Origin: Desulfobulbus oralis
GTDB taxonomy: Bacteria > Desulfobacterota > Desulfobulbia > Desulfobulbales > Desulfobulbaceae
Direction: 5' to 3'
NCBI RefSeq assembly: GCF_002952055.1
Contig: NZ_CP021255.1
Coordinates: forward strand, 372,001-436,000
Length of the DNA: 64,000 nt
A program made the translations under genes and the position numbers. The first letter of the stretch is position 1. The number at the start of each line of letters is the position of its first letter. Shown one piece after another: positions 1-8,153 of this stretch. The notes beneath the pieces are model-generated. The model saw only the letters and a list, made by a program, of their open reading frames with translations. It was not told the DNA's origin and made no database searches.

Positions 1-1045
1 CCTGGCCTGCCCGGCGGATCTCCTCATCCATGTTGTCCAGAATCTCCAGCTCCCGGGCCGCCCGTCCGGCAAAGGCCAGGACATCGGCCAGAGTCGGCCC
101 GAACTTGCGTTCCAGTTGCTTCAGATCGGCCAGCCGCGCGGCAATCAGCTCCAGGCGGCTGGTATCGGTCGGCAACTGGCCCAGATACCTGTCCACCGTG
201 CTTCTCAGGTCTTCCAGTTCAAAACCCGCAGATGCCGCCCGCTCGGCCAGGGGCATCAGTCCGGCATCCAGGGCGACGGCCTGCTCGACCTGTCTCTTCA
301 CGGCCACGAGCAAATCCTCCGCCTCGCCCAAGTGCCGCAGCGCCGCATTCATGTGCGCGAGCAGCGCCTCGGAGGATTTCAGCCGCTCGCGCTCGCGGAT
401 CAGCGCCTCGTCCTCGCCGGCTGCGGGCTGGATCTTTCTGATTTCCTCCAACTGCAGCCTGAGGAAATCGCGCTCCCGTTCCCTGCCGGCCTCCCGCTCC
501 CTAAGCGCCTGCAGCGCCGCCTCCGCCTGCCGGCAGGCGGCATAGTCGGCGGCATACCTTTGCCTAAGTTCGAAGAGTTCGCCGTAACTGTCCAGAAAAT
601 CCAGGTGGGAACGGGCCTGCAGGAGCTGCTGCTGGTCGTGCTGGCCCGCGATGTTCACGAGCAGGCTGCCCAGCTCGGCGGTGACTTTGGCAGTCACGCT
701 CCGGTCGTTCACGAAAAGCCTTGAGCGGCCGTCCCTGGAGAGCAGGCGCCGCACCAGAATCACGTCGCCTTCGGGCTCCAGCCCGTGTTCCTCCAGAAGC
801 CCCGCCACGGCGCCGCTGGCGGCGCCCGCCGAAAACACGGCCTCTATGCCGGCCTGCTCGCAACCCTCGCGCACCCAGGTTCCAGCCCCACGGCCGCCGG
901 TGAGCAGGCCCAGGGCCTGTAAAATGATGGACTTGCCCGCGCCGGTCTCGCCGGTGAGTACGGAGAGCCCGCTGGCGCCATCCGGCCAGCTCAGGCTCAG
1001 GGCCCCGATCAGGGCGAGATTGTGGATGCGAAGCTCCTGCAACAT
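1..1045 (-). CDS. recN: DNA repair protein RecN (5' part; cut by window edge)
   Basis: RecN is an SMC-like ATPase acting in recombinational repair of double-strand breaks. About 348 N-terminal residues are visible. Reading from the ATG at 1045, the protein opens MLQELRIHNLALIG and carries a Walker A motif (GETGAGKS) near residue 36, followed by the RecN-type segment LFVNDRSVTAKVTAELGSLLVNIAGQHDQQ near residues 110-140, given here by its landmarks FVNDRSVT and NIAGQHDQQ. The rest of the visible part is a charged, Leu/Ala-rich coiled coil. The gene runs off position 1, so the C-terminal ATPase half is outside. It is divergent from the GspF-family gene with about 190 bases between. Identification is secure. 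Confidence 0.93.
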   Translation of the reverse strand, partial: MLQELRIHNLALIGALSLSWPDGASGLSVLTGETGAGKSIILQALGLLTGGRGAGTWVREGCEQAGIEAVFSAGAASGAVAGLLEEHGLEPEGDVILVRRLLSRDGRSRLFVNDRSVTAKVTAELGSLLVNIAGQHDQQQLLQARSHLDFLDSYGELFELRQRYAADYAACRQAEAALQALREREAGRERERDFLRLQLEEIRKIQPAAGEDEALIRERERLKSSEALLAHMNAALRHLGEAEDLLVAVKRQVEQAVALDAGLMPLAERAASAGFELEDLRSTVDRYLGQLPTDTSRLELIAARLADLKQLERKFGPTLADVLAFAGRAARELEILDNMDEEIRRAGQ

Positions 1046-1238
1046 GGATGCTGCCTTCCTTTCGGGCAATTTCCCTTGACCGGCGCCAGGGCCGCCGGTA
1101 TTTTCCGCGACAGGCGCCGGGCCAAGAAAGACCCCGGGCGCACGGCATTTTTATACAGCAAAAATACCCGCTTTCCTACCAGAGTTTCATCCATGCACAG
1201 CCCCGAAGCCCAGCTCTCTGCGCCGAGATGCGCCGCCC

Positions 1239-2456
1239 ATGCCGGTTTATGAATACACTGCCCTGGACAAGGAGGGCCGGCAGATCAGCGGCCTGATCGA
1301 TGCCGAATCCCCTGCCGCGGCCCGGCAGAAAATCCGCGGCCAGGACCAGTATCCAATCGGGCTGACCGGCGCGGATCAGGCCGCTTTCAGTCTGAAACGC
1401 CTCATGCGCAGCGGCCCTGCCTTCCGGCAAAAGCGGCAGATCCCGCTCTTCACCCGCCAGCTCGCCACGCTCCTGAGCGCGGGCATTCCGCTGGTACCGG
1501 CCTTGAACGGCCTGATCGAGCAGGGCGACGATCCGGCCCTGGGCATAGTCCTGGCCGGGCTCCGGGAGGCGGTGCAGGAAGGCCAGCCCCTGAGCGCCGC
1601 CCTGGCAGGGCATCCCGGGCTTTTCTCCCCCATTTTCATCAACATGGTCAGAGCCGGCGAGGCCTCCGGCACCCTGCCGCTGGTGCTGACGCAGTTGGCG
1701 GATTTCGGCGAGCGGGAGCAGGGACTGCAAAGCCGCATCCGGGCCGCCCTGCTCTATCCGCTGTTTCTGGCCTTGAGCGGCGCAGCCATGCTGGTGCTGC
1801 TGCTGACCGTGGTCTTGCCCAAAATCACGGCGGTTTTCGCAGAAAGCGAACAGGCACTGCCCCTAGCCACCACGCTCTTGATGCAGTTGAGCGCCGGTCT
1901 GCGCCACTTCTGGCTGCCGCTCCTCGTGGCGCTTGCGGCCCTGGGCTGCGCTCTGCACCGCTTCCTGAAAAGCGAGGCCGGCAAGCGGCGCTGGCACCGC
2001 CTGCAGCTACGCCTGCCCTTTGTGGGTCCCCTCAGGAAAAAGCAGGCTGCGGCCCGCTTTGCCCGCGCGCTCGCAAGCCTTGTGCATGCGGGCGTGCCCC
2101 TGGTGGATGCGCTGGCCATTGTCAGCAACCTTTCCGGCAATATCCTGATCGGCGAAGGCATCCGGGCCGCCTGCGGAACGCTGGAAAAGGGACAGAGTCT
2201 GGCCGCGCATTTCCGCGGCCAGGACTGGTGCCCGCCCATGCTGACGCAGATGATGGCCGTGGGCGAACAGAGCGGCGCGCTGGACGAGCTGCTCGCCAAG
2301 GCGGCCGAGCATCTGGAGCGCGAGCTGGAGGCAAAAATCATGGGCCTGACCACCCTGATCGAGCCGGTGATGATTCTGGCCATGGGCCTGGTGGTGGCCT
2401 TTCTCGTGGCAGCCGTGCTTCTGCCCGTCTTCGAGATGAACCAGCTTGTGCACTGA
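1239..2456 (+). CDS. Type II secretion/type IV pilus inner-membrane platform protein (GspF/PilC family)
   Basis: A 405-residue GspF/PilC-family platform protein of a type II secretion or type IV pilus machine. The N-terminus (MPVYEYTALDKEGR) is typical of the family. Two homologous GspF domains are visible, one opening with FTRQLATLLSAGIPLVPAL near residue 70 and the second with FARALASLVHAGVPLVDAL near residue 273. Hydrophobic membrane segments lie near residues 170-195, 222-240 and 375-400, and length matches the family. No other secretion or pilus gene adjoins it here, so which machine it serves cannot be decided. It ends 31 bases before a convergent broken Sel1 gene. Confidence 0.9.
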   Translation: MPVYEYTALDKEGRQISGLIDAESPAAARQKIRGQDQYPIGLTGADQAAFSLKRLMRSGPAFRQKRQIPLFTRQLATLLSAGIPLVPALNGLIEQGDDPALGIVLAGLREAVQEGQPLSAALAGHPGLFSPIFINMVRAGEASGTLPLVLTQLADFGEREQGLQSRIRAALLYPLFLALSGAAMLVLLLTVVLPKITAVFAESEQALPLATTLLMQLSAGLRHFWLPLLVALAALGCALHRFLKSEAGKRRWHRLQLRLPFVGPLRKKQAAARFARALASLVHAGVPLVDALAIVSNLSGNILIGEGIRAACGTLEKGQSLAAHFRGQDWCPPMLTQMMAVGEQSGALDELLAKAAEHLERELEAKIMGLTTLIEPVMILAMGLVVAFLVAAVLLPVFEMNQLVH

Positions 2457-2487
2457 GGCCCGAGCTGCAGGCAGCCCGGGAACGCGC

Positions 2488-3387
2488 TCAGTGCCGGAAC
2501 CAGCGCCGCCAGAAAGGCTGCGCCTGCCGCTCCAAGGCCGCCAGCTCCCTCTGCGCGTCCCTGTTGCCCATCTGCCTGTCCGCTGCCGTGGCCCCGCTCA
2601 GGGCCCGCCGGGCTTTGGTCAAAGGACCGTCGTCCGGAGAGGTGATCCGGCCCTGCAGATACATGCGGCCCAAAGCGCACTGGGCCATGGCGTCGCCATT
2701 GTCCGCGCCCCTGCGAAACCAGACTGCTGCCAGTTTTACAGCATACTGCGCCTGCGGCAGACCTTGATCCGCCGCCTGGCGAAACAGCGATGCGGCCTTT
2801 TTTTCATCTTTGGGCATACCCTGCCCCAGGGCATGCATCAAGGCGAGATTGTACTGTGCCGGGGCGTAATTGTCCGCAGCGATCGCCTTGCGATACCATT
2901 CGACAGCCTGTTGCTCGTCTTTGGCTACGCCACCTCCCCGGGCGTACAGGGAGCCCAATTGGGCCTGTGCCGTGATGCAGCCTGCCTCGGCTGCCTTGCG
3001 GATCCACGCCAGCCCCTTTTTTTCACCTTTGGGCAGACCCAAGCCCATGAGATACATATTGCCCACTCTGAACTGGGCTGCCGGATGCCCGGCCTCCGCC
3101 ATCCCGGGCAGCCCCTGATAGGCCTTGCCGTACCATTCTGCGGCCAACGGGCATCCCGGCCCACCCCCCGACCCTCTTCGTAAGCCCAGCCCAAATTGCC
3201 CTGGGCAAGGGCATGGCCCTGTTCCGCGGCTTTGCGCGTCCAAAAAATGAACTGCCCCTCGTTCCTGGCCCCGCCCCGCGAAGTACATGGCGCCCAATTT
3301 GCTCTGGCCATCGGCGTAGCCCTGGAGAGCGGCCTTCTGAAACCACGCGAATGCCAGAGCCGCATCGGCATTCCCCTGCAAAGGCAT
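2488..3387 (-). pseudogene. Sel1-repeat protein, broken by two compensating frameshifts
   Basis: Sel1-like (TPR-type) repeats, which usually mediate protein-protein contacts, are clear: AFAWFQKAALQGYADGQSKL, AEWYGKAYQG, KGLAWIRKAAEAG, QAVEWYRKAIAADN, KAASLFRQAADQG. Between about 3150 and 3285 the repeat pattern moves to another frame (FIFWTRKAAEQGHALAQGN, WAYEEGRGVG) and then returns, implying two opposite single-base shifts. The open frame begins inside a repeat at 3387, with no signal peptide, so the N-terminus also appears lost or misread. It could be a real decayed gene, or an intact gene with two assembly errors in G/C runs. No partner gene adjoins it. Confidence 0.75.
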
Positions 3388-3635
3388 TGAACAAAAGGCG
3401 GCAGCTCATTGCACAATGCACCGCGTGTGGGACGAAAGGCGTAAAGGGACAGAGCGGATTCCGGCAGAGGGTTGGCGGTACCAGTGACTACCAGCCAGCA
3501 GCTTCCGCCCTGCCCTGCTGCCATCTGCCCCTGGAAGTCGTCAAAAATCTTTTTGAGTGCAGCATGCCATCCTCATTTTAAGGCCCCATCGAAGAATAAG
3601 TTTGGAGCCGTTCAAGGGGATTTGCCTTGGTCGTT

Positions 3636-4355
3636 TAGAGCATTTCACCTTTACGATTGTATATAGAAGATCTGAACCAGCCCTGGGCATCGTTTGCAGA
3701 AACGCGGTCCAGGGCGTTCCCGACTCTCGCAATCAGGTTTTCGTTGGTTCCGGCCTTTATCCGCCACAGTAGCTGCTGCACTTTGCTCCACATCTTTTGG
3801 ATGGGATTCAGGTCAGGGCTATAGGCCGGTAAAAACAAGACACTCTGTCGTCCCGTCCAGGCGGATGGAAGATAAAACCGTCACTGCCTCCCAGTGCCCG
3901 TGGGGCGCTGCGTCATGACAACGCGCGCCCTTTAAAGCGCGGCCATACAATCGGGTCATATTGGTTTTTCCACCGGATTCATCGAGAAAAACCAGGCGAT
4001 TTGGGGGCAAGCGTTTTTTGAAACTCTGCCCATGCCCCTCTGGTCTGGGCTATATCCAGGCCTTCCTGTTCGCTGGCCCGCAGAGTGTTTTTAACGACAA
4101 AGCCGATTTTTTTTTAGGAGCTTGTGAATGGCATTCAACGAGCAATCTTTTCGAAGTGCGAGCGGAGTTCCTCTCATGTGATATCCGGCTGCTTCCCAAT
4201 CAGTTCAACAAGTTCAAGGCGTTCAGCCTCGGAAAAATAGAGGCCCGATACCCGCTCCATAGGACCTGACCGCAACCGCGCGTAGTTCTGAACTGGCTGT
4301 TTTCATGCCTCGACTCTAAACTTTTCTTCAATAATCTGAAAGTTGAAATGCTCTA
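3636..4355 (-). mobile_element. IS630-family element, internally deleted remnant
   Basis: The remnant is bounded by matching inverted ends: TAGAGCATTTCACCTTT at 3636 and the reverse complement of AAAGTTGAAATGCTCTA at 4339-4355, differing by one base. Both ends carry TA, the dinucleotide that IS630/Tc1-type elements target and duplicate. Inside are pieces of one transposase on the minus strand. At about 720 bp it is shorter than a full IS630 element (usually 1.0-1.2 kb), in line with an internal deletion. The right end abuts a fragment of the IS5-type element found whole at 45.7 kb. Confidence 0.85.
3638..4270 (-). pseudogene. IS630-family transposase, degenerate
   Basis: Minus-strand pieces of a DDE transposase. 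An N-terminal helix-turn-helix portion (ERVSGLYFSEAERLELVELIG) lies near 4200-4260, interrupted by a TGA and frame changes. A central piece contains the first catalytic Asp (LVFLDESGGKTNMTRLYGRA, 3950-4000) and GHWEAVTVLSSIRLDGTTE. A C-terminal piece contains FLPAYSPDLNPIQKMWSKV (3780-3838) with the final catalytic acidic position. The stretch between LVFTG and FLPAYSPD, normally about 60 residues with the second Asp, is absent. The protein cannot be active. Confidence 0.85.
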
Positions 4356-4448
4356 GACATGCGTTATGACCGCTGCGCACGTACGTTCTTTTCAGCTCTG
4401 TGCCTCGCGGCTTCCGTTATATTCTCTCTCAATTAATGAGGCCTGAGC
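4356..4448 (+). mobile_element. Terminal fragment of the IS5-type element (same family as 45.7-46.6 kb)
   Basis: This stretch reads MRYDRCARTFFSALCLAAS in the plus direction and ends in AATTAATGAGGCCTGAGC. It corresponds almost base for base to the 3' end of the transposase and the terminal inverted repeat of the complete IS5-type copy at 45718-46561. It begins directly after the TA of the IS630 remnant's right end. The simplest history is an IS630 insertion at a TA inside an IS5 copy, followed by loss of the rest of that copy. Several substitutions show it is older than the whole copy. Confidence 0.85.
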
Positions 4449-4576
4449 AGCAGGCACTTCGCATGGGTAATTCTGCAAGCGCTCCATTCGGGCTCGCCAA
4501 TACGACAGAAGTGTCGTGGAGCAAGACAAATATGGTATCAAAAAAAATAATGAATCATTTTGTTAAAGTGAATTCT

Positions 4577-5107
4577 CTACCGCCTAAAGGCGGTAGCTTC
4601 GAACCATTGCCGCCTGCAAGGCGGCTTACGGAGCCAGGGTAAAATCGTCATCGTGGGCTCGCTCCTCCAAGTCCTGCTCTGCAATATATTGCATGATGAC
4701 ATCGTCTGTGACATTGCCTGAACTGGCGGCAAAATATCCGCGACCCCACAGATGACGGCCCCAAAATTGCCCGGACAAACGTCGGTTTTCTGCAAGCAGC
4801 TTGCGTGAGGTTTTCCCTTTTATGCGGCCAACCAATTTACTCACAGAAATCTGTGGAGGAAGCGAAACAAACAGATGTACATGATCTTTGGAGACGTGCC
4901 CTTTCAAAATATCTATATCCATGGATCGGCATATTTCTCGTATCAGATCCCGTAAACGCACGGCCACGTCTCCAAAGAGAACCGGTTTGCGATACTTGGT
5001 AATCCATACAATATGGACCTTGAGGGAATAAATTGAATGCGAGCCTTTGCGATACGCATAGTCATCCATAGTATCGCAAACCTACTGAAGTCTTCGCCTC
5101 AAGGCGA
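4577..5107 (-). mobile_element. IS200-type (IS200/IS605 superfamily) element
   Basis: A single-gene HUH transposon. The tnpA gene is flanked by subterminal hairpins rather than inverted repeats. The right-end side (minus-strand sense) has CTACCGCC-TAAA-GGCGGTAG at 4577-4596 and GCCGCC-TGCAA-GGCGGC at 4609-4625, directly after the tnpA stop. The left-end side has TCGCC-TCAA-GGCGA at 5094-5107, upstream of the tnpA start. Such hairpins are what TnpA recognises as single-stranded ends. Exact cleavage sites cannot be fixed from one copy. It lacks tnpB. Confidence 0.85.
4626..5069 (-). CDS. tnpA: IS200-type HUH transposase TnpA
   Basis: A 147-residue Y1 transposase that cuts and rejoins single-stranded DNA. 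The HUH pair is visible in KDHVHLFVS near residue 64, and the catalytic Tyr is probably the one in IMQYIAEQD near residue 126, with the downstream Gln typical of the family. The N-terminus SIYSLKVHIVWITKYRKPVL is characteristic. Length is normal for IS200 TnpA and no stop or frameshift is present, so it may still be active. The start ATG at 5069 lies between the left hairpin and the coding region. Confidence 0.93.
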   Translation of the reverse strand: MDDYAYRKGSHSIYSLKVHIVWITKYRKPVLFGDVAVRLRDLIREICRSMDIDILKGHVSKDHVHLFVSLPPQISVSKLVGRIKGKTSRKLLAENRRLSGQFWGRHLWGRGYFAASSGNVTDDVIMQYIAEQDLEERAHDDDFTLAP

Positions 5108-5266
5108 GGGATTTTCTCCCATTCCCAGAAAGAGACATTAAAAACCATCTCTTCTGCAGGTTCGACATGATTGTCTGTCTGTCGCCGCCAAACAGGTTGA
5201 CAGGCCCATGCAACGGCCATGGAGAGCGGCACATGCAAGACGAAGAGGCGTTTCGGGCCGGGGGCT

Positions 5267-5284
5267 TTGGCACGATTATTGAAA
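5267..5284 (+). promoter_or_regulatory. Putative sigma-54 promoter for the hydrolase gene
   Basis: TTGGCACGATTATTGAAA matches the -24/-12 consensus, with a perfect -24 block and the correct 10-base spacing between GG and the -12 dinucleotide. The -12 element reads TTGA rather than TTGC. It lies 55 bases before the AAGGAG ribosome site and ATG at 5339, and it argues against the longer reading frame that begins at 5219. TGTC-type half sites (CTGTCTGTCGCC near 5180 and TTGACAGG near 5200) lie upstream and could bind the activator encoded at 10.0-11.4 kb. Confidence 0.55.
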
Positions 5285-5338
5285 ATTATGGGAACAACCG
5301 ATCCAACAACCCGGCGGCAAGAGGCCGGCCAAGGAGAA

Positions 5339-7231
5339 ATGGCGATGACCCAAAAAGCGAAACGTGCAGCCCTGATCGGCTACGACTGTCTCATCCCCAA
5401 GCGTCTCATGAAGATGTTGGATGAGGGCGGACTTGACAACTTCCGCCGCTTCATGAAGGAGGGCAGCTTCATTCCTGAAGGCTACAACTTACCCACCGTG
5501 ACGCCACCCTCTTGGGCGACGATCTGCACGGGCGCCTATCCGCGTACCCATGGCGTCGAAGACTACTACTACTATCACGAAGGGCAGTCGCTGGATTACA
5601 AGTTTACCTCGCAGGCCTTCGGCTCCAGCATCTTGACCGCCGAGACCATCTGGGACCGCTGGGACAGGGTCGGGAAGAAATGCCTCGTGATCAACTATCC
5701 TATGGGCTGGCCTTCACGCATGAAAAACGGCGTCATGGTCATGGGGCAGGGGCTTTCCCCGGCAGAAACCCGCTGGCCCCTGCACGGCAACGAGCACAGG
5801 GAGTTCTTGGCTTCGGAGAGCGTCATATCCACCGAGTTTTACCCGATGGGCGTGCAGGCTCACTTCGATGACGCCACCGGCTGGAAGAACCTGCCCGAAA
5901 TGGATGAACCCCTGGACATGTCTGTGAAGCTGCACTTCAAGGAAGGCGTTGATCCGGTCGAGGACCAGACCTGGCATGTACTGGCCTGGCAGAGCGGCAA
6001 TGAAGGCTATGACCGCATCACCGTCGCACCTGAGAAGGACTTCAGTAAGGCCTTCTTCACCATCAGTCTGGGGGAGTGGAGCGAGCCGGTGGAACACGAC
6101 TTCAGGGTCATTGCCGGCGGCCGCAGCGAAAAGGGCGTCTTTCGCTGCAAATTGATGCAGCTTTCCGACGACGCGGAAGAGTTCAAACTCTATGTGTCCG
6201 GCATAGCAGGCCGCACCGGTTTCATTGCCCCGCCGGAGGCCGCCGCTCAGATCGATTTTTCCAAACAGATCACTGCCAACGACATTGGTCTGGTGGCCTT
6301 TCTGCACGGCATCATCGACACAGAGACAGTCTGCGAGCTGGTCGAATTCCACAGCGCCTGGCTCTGGAACACCATAAGCTGCGTGCTGAAGGCCAATCCA
6401 GATTGGGATCTCTTCTACATGCATTCCCATCCCATTGACTGGTTCTATCACGGCTGGCTGAGCGCTCTGGACAGCAAAGATGAAAAGGTACGCGCTGCTG
6501 CAGAGAAAATGGAGCGCCACATCTACACTGTGGAGGACCGCCTGCTGGGCAAACTCATGGATGCCTTGGGCGAGGATACCCTTATCTGCTGCTGCTCGGA
6601 TCACGGCGCCACGCCGCTTGGGCCGATCCTGAACACGGCCCACGCCCTCAAGCAGGCCGGCCTGTGCTCCTACGAACCCAAGAAGTCGGAGGATTACTGG
6701 GACATTTACGAAGAGACGGAAGGCTTCAACTACGTGCTGGATGTGAGCAAATCCAAGGCCGTGCCGCAGCGCTACATGTTCGTTTACGTGAACCTCAAAG
6801 GCAAATATCCCGGTGGCATTGTGGAGCCTGAGGATTACGAAAAGGTGCGCTCGGAAATCATTGACGCCCTGCTCGACTATCGTCACCCCGAAACCGGAGA
6901 GCGGCCGGTGCTCATCGCCCTGCGCAGGGAGGATGCGCAGGTCTTTGGCATGGGTGGCAGTCAGGCGGGAGATGTCGTCTATGTGCTTAAGCCCGAGTAC
7001 ATGGCCGAACATGGTTATGGTCTGCCGACCGGCGAGTCCGGCTGCGGCAGCCTGAAGAATCTGCTCATGTTCCGCGGCCCCAATGTCAAGAAGGGCTATG
7101 TCTATCCGCGCCCGCGCTGGCTGGCAGACATCGTGCCCACCCTCTGCTACATGACGGGCCAGCCCGTTCCGGCAGATACCGAGGGTGCGCCCATTTATCA
7201 GATCATGGAAGACCCGAACCTTGTGAAATAA
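5339..7231 (+). CDS. Alkaline-phosphatase-superfamily phosphohydrolase/phosphodiesterase
   Basis: A 630-residue protein of the alkaline phosphatase superfamily (nucleotide pyrophosphatase/phosphodiesterase branch), metal-dependent and probably cytoplasmic, since no signal peptide or membrane segment is visible. Expected metal and nucleophile regions can be seen: LIGYD at the N-terminus, the nucleophile segment PTVTPPSWATICTGAYPRTH around residue 55, HSHPIDWFYHGW around residue 360, and CCSDHGA around residue 420. The start at 5339 is chosen because AAGGAG precedes it and a sigma-54-like promoter lies between it and earlier ATGs. It sits ahead of a BCCT transporter and the cut genes, so release of choline from phosphocholine or a related ester is a reasonable inference, but no substrate can be read from sequence. 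Confidence 0.8.
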   Translation: MAMTQKAKRAALIGYDCLIPKRLMKMLDEGGLDNFRRFMKEGSFIPEGYNLPTVTPPSWATICTGAYPRTHGVEDYYYYHEGQSLDYKFTSQAFGSSILTAETIWDRWDRVGKKCLVINYPMGWPSRMKNGVMVMGQGLSPAETRWPLHGNEHREFLASESVISTEFYPMGVQAHFDDATGWKNLPEMDEPLDMSVKLHFKEGVDPVEDQTWHVLAWQSGNEGYDRITVAPEKDFSKAFFTISLGEWSEPVEHDFRVIAGGRSEKGVFRCKLMQLSDDAEEFKLYVSGIAGRTGFIAPPEAAAQIDFSKQITANDIGLVAFLHGIIDTETVCELVEFHSAWLWNTISCVLKANPDWDLFYMHSHPIDWFYHGWLSALDSKDEKVRAAAEKMERHIYTVEDRLLGKLMDALGEDTLICCCSDHGATPLGPILNTAHALKQAGLCSYEPKKSEDYWDIYEETEGFNYVLDVSKSKAVPQRYMFVYVNLKGKYPGGIVEPEDYEKVRSEIIDALLDYRHPETGERPVLIALRREDAQVFGMGGSQAGDVVYVLKPEYMAEHGYGLPTGESGCGSLKNLLMFRGPNVKKGYVYPRPRWLADIVPTLCYMTGQPVPADTEGAPIYQIMEDPNLVK

Positions 7232-7258
7232 CCTCAACCATCATTACGGGGAAAGACT

Positions 7259-7813
7259 ATGGCTGACAAAAAAGCGATTCTTGTGGATGCCTCCGGCATG
7301 AGTCTGGTCGGGACTGGCGATGCCTTGGACAAACTGAACAAAAAGGCGGCCGTGCTCACCAATGCGGACAGGGGTGGTCTGGTGGACCGAGCACTTGCCC
7401 TGGGAGGAGTGCGGACCGACGCGGCTTCCCTGGCCAGTGCCTTGGAGGACACGATCTTCGCCGTGATCAGCGGCAAGGAGGAAGCACTCGCCGCAGCGCT
7501 GGAAGCGGCCAACCGACGCACGGTTGTGGTTGTCGCTGCCGATGACGGCGTGGCCTTTTACGGTATGGCCGTCAACAGGAATGCGGGGAGGATCGACCGC
7601 AAGGTCAATGCGGATGACATCGTTCTGACCATTGCCACCATCGCCGATCTGCCCATCGACGAAGGCTGTACCGCCGCCATTATCTATCAGGTGCTGAAGG
7701 ATCCCAACCTGAAACTCAACGAAATCATCAAGCTCCAGGAGGCCCTGGCCCGGATGGAGTCTGTCATCGAACGCAACAGCCGCGAGCCCTGGGACAAGCA
7801 CGACTGCGCCTGA
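7259..7813 (+). CDS. Small protein resembling the C-terminal end of the upstream hydrolase; function unknown
   Basis: A 184-residue soluble protein starting 27 bases after the hydrolase, with ribosome-site-like GGGGAAAG. Its C-terminal part (IATIADLPIDEGCTAAIIYQ, then VLKDPN) parallels the extreme C-terminus of the upstream hydrolase (LADIVPTLCYMTGQPVP, then PIYQIMEDPN). That is the strand and helix that close the alkaline-phosphatase fold. The catalytic nucleophile and metal-ligand segments are absent. The middle has DGVAFYGMAVNRNAGRIDRK. It may be a non-catalytic partner, regulator or assembly factor of the hydrolase. This relationship is judged by eye only. Confidence 0.7.
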   Translation: MADKKAILVDASGMSLVGTGDALDKLNKKAAVLTNADRGGLVDRALALGGVRTDAASLASALEDTIFAVISGKEEALAAALEAANRRTVVVVAADDGVAFYGMAVNRNAGRIDRKVNADDIVLTIATIADLPIDEGCTAAIIYQVLKDPNLKLNEIIKLQEALARMESVIERNSREPWDKHDCA

Positions 7814-8153
7814 GAGTCCTTGTGTCCCGGAGTTTGGCTGTATCCGCGGCGTTGCCGAAATCCGGCTTCTGCACAGGCAAGAGCGATCTATGAAGACAAG
7901 GAGCTCGCTCCATCTGGATTCAGGCGCCGTTACGAGGAAGCAGCACCTGACCGTGACCCGGCACCAGGGTCAGTCCCATTGTCCGAACCGTGGATGCCAC
8001 GCCATCCTCTGCCCGCCGGGGAAGGGTATCTACATCCCCGGCTCGGGCCGGTCGGCAATATGAGTGCAGCGCAGTTCTTTTCCAGCGGAAGTGTAGACAC
8101 CGGTTTTTCCTGGCAAGAATGCGGAACCCTCAATTTCACCCATAGGAGCAGCT
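7814..8153. other. Intergenic region with inverted repeat and weak sigma-54-like site
   Basis: 340 bases between the small protein and the BCCT gene hold no convincing gene. A perfect inverted repeat TGACCC-GGCACCA-GGGTCA lies near 7952-7970. A sigma-54-like site TCGGCAATATGAGTGCA lies at 8052-8068 with correct GG-N10-GC spacing but imperfect boxes. AGGAGC precedes the BCCT start. The region could carry an independent promoter for the transporter, or a processing or attenuation structure in a longer transcript. Confidence 0.45.

Noticed and set aside
4577-4625. A CRISPR-like repeat
   Set aside because: The two GCC-rich palindromes are IS200 end structures; there are no regular repeats with spacers.
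5219-5338. A 40-residue N-terminal extension of the phosphohydrolase
   Set aside because: A sigma-54-like promoter lies inside it and a good ribosome site precedes ATG 5339.
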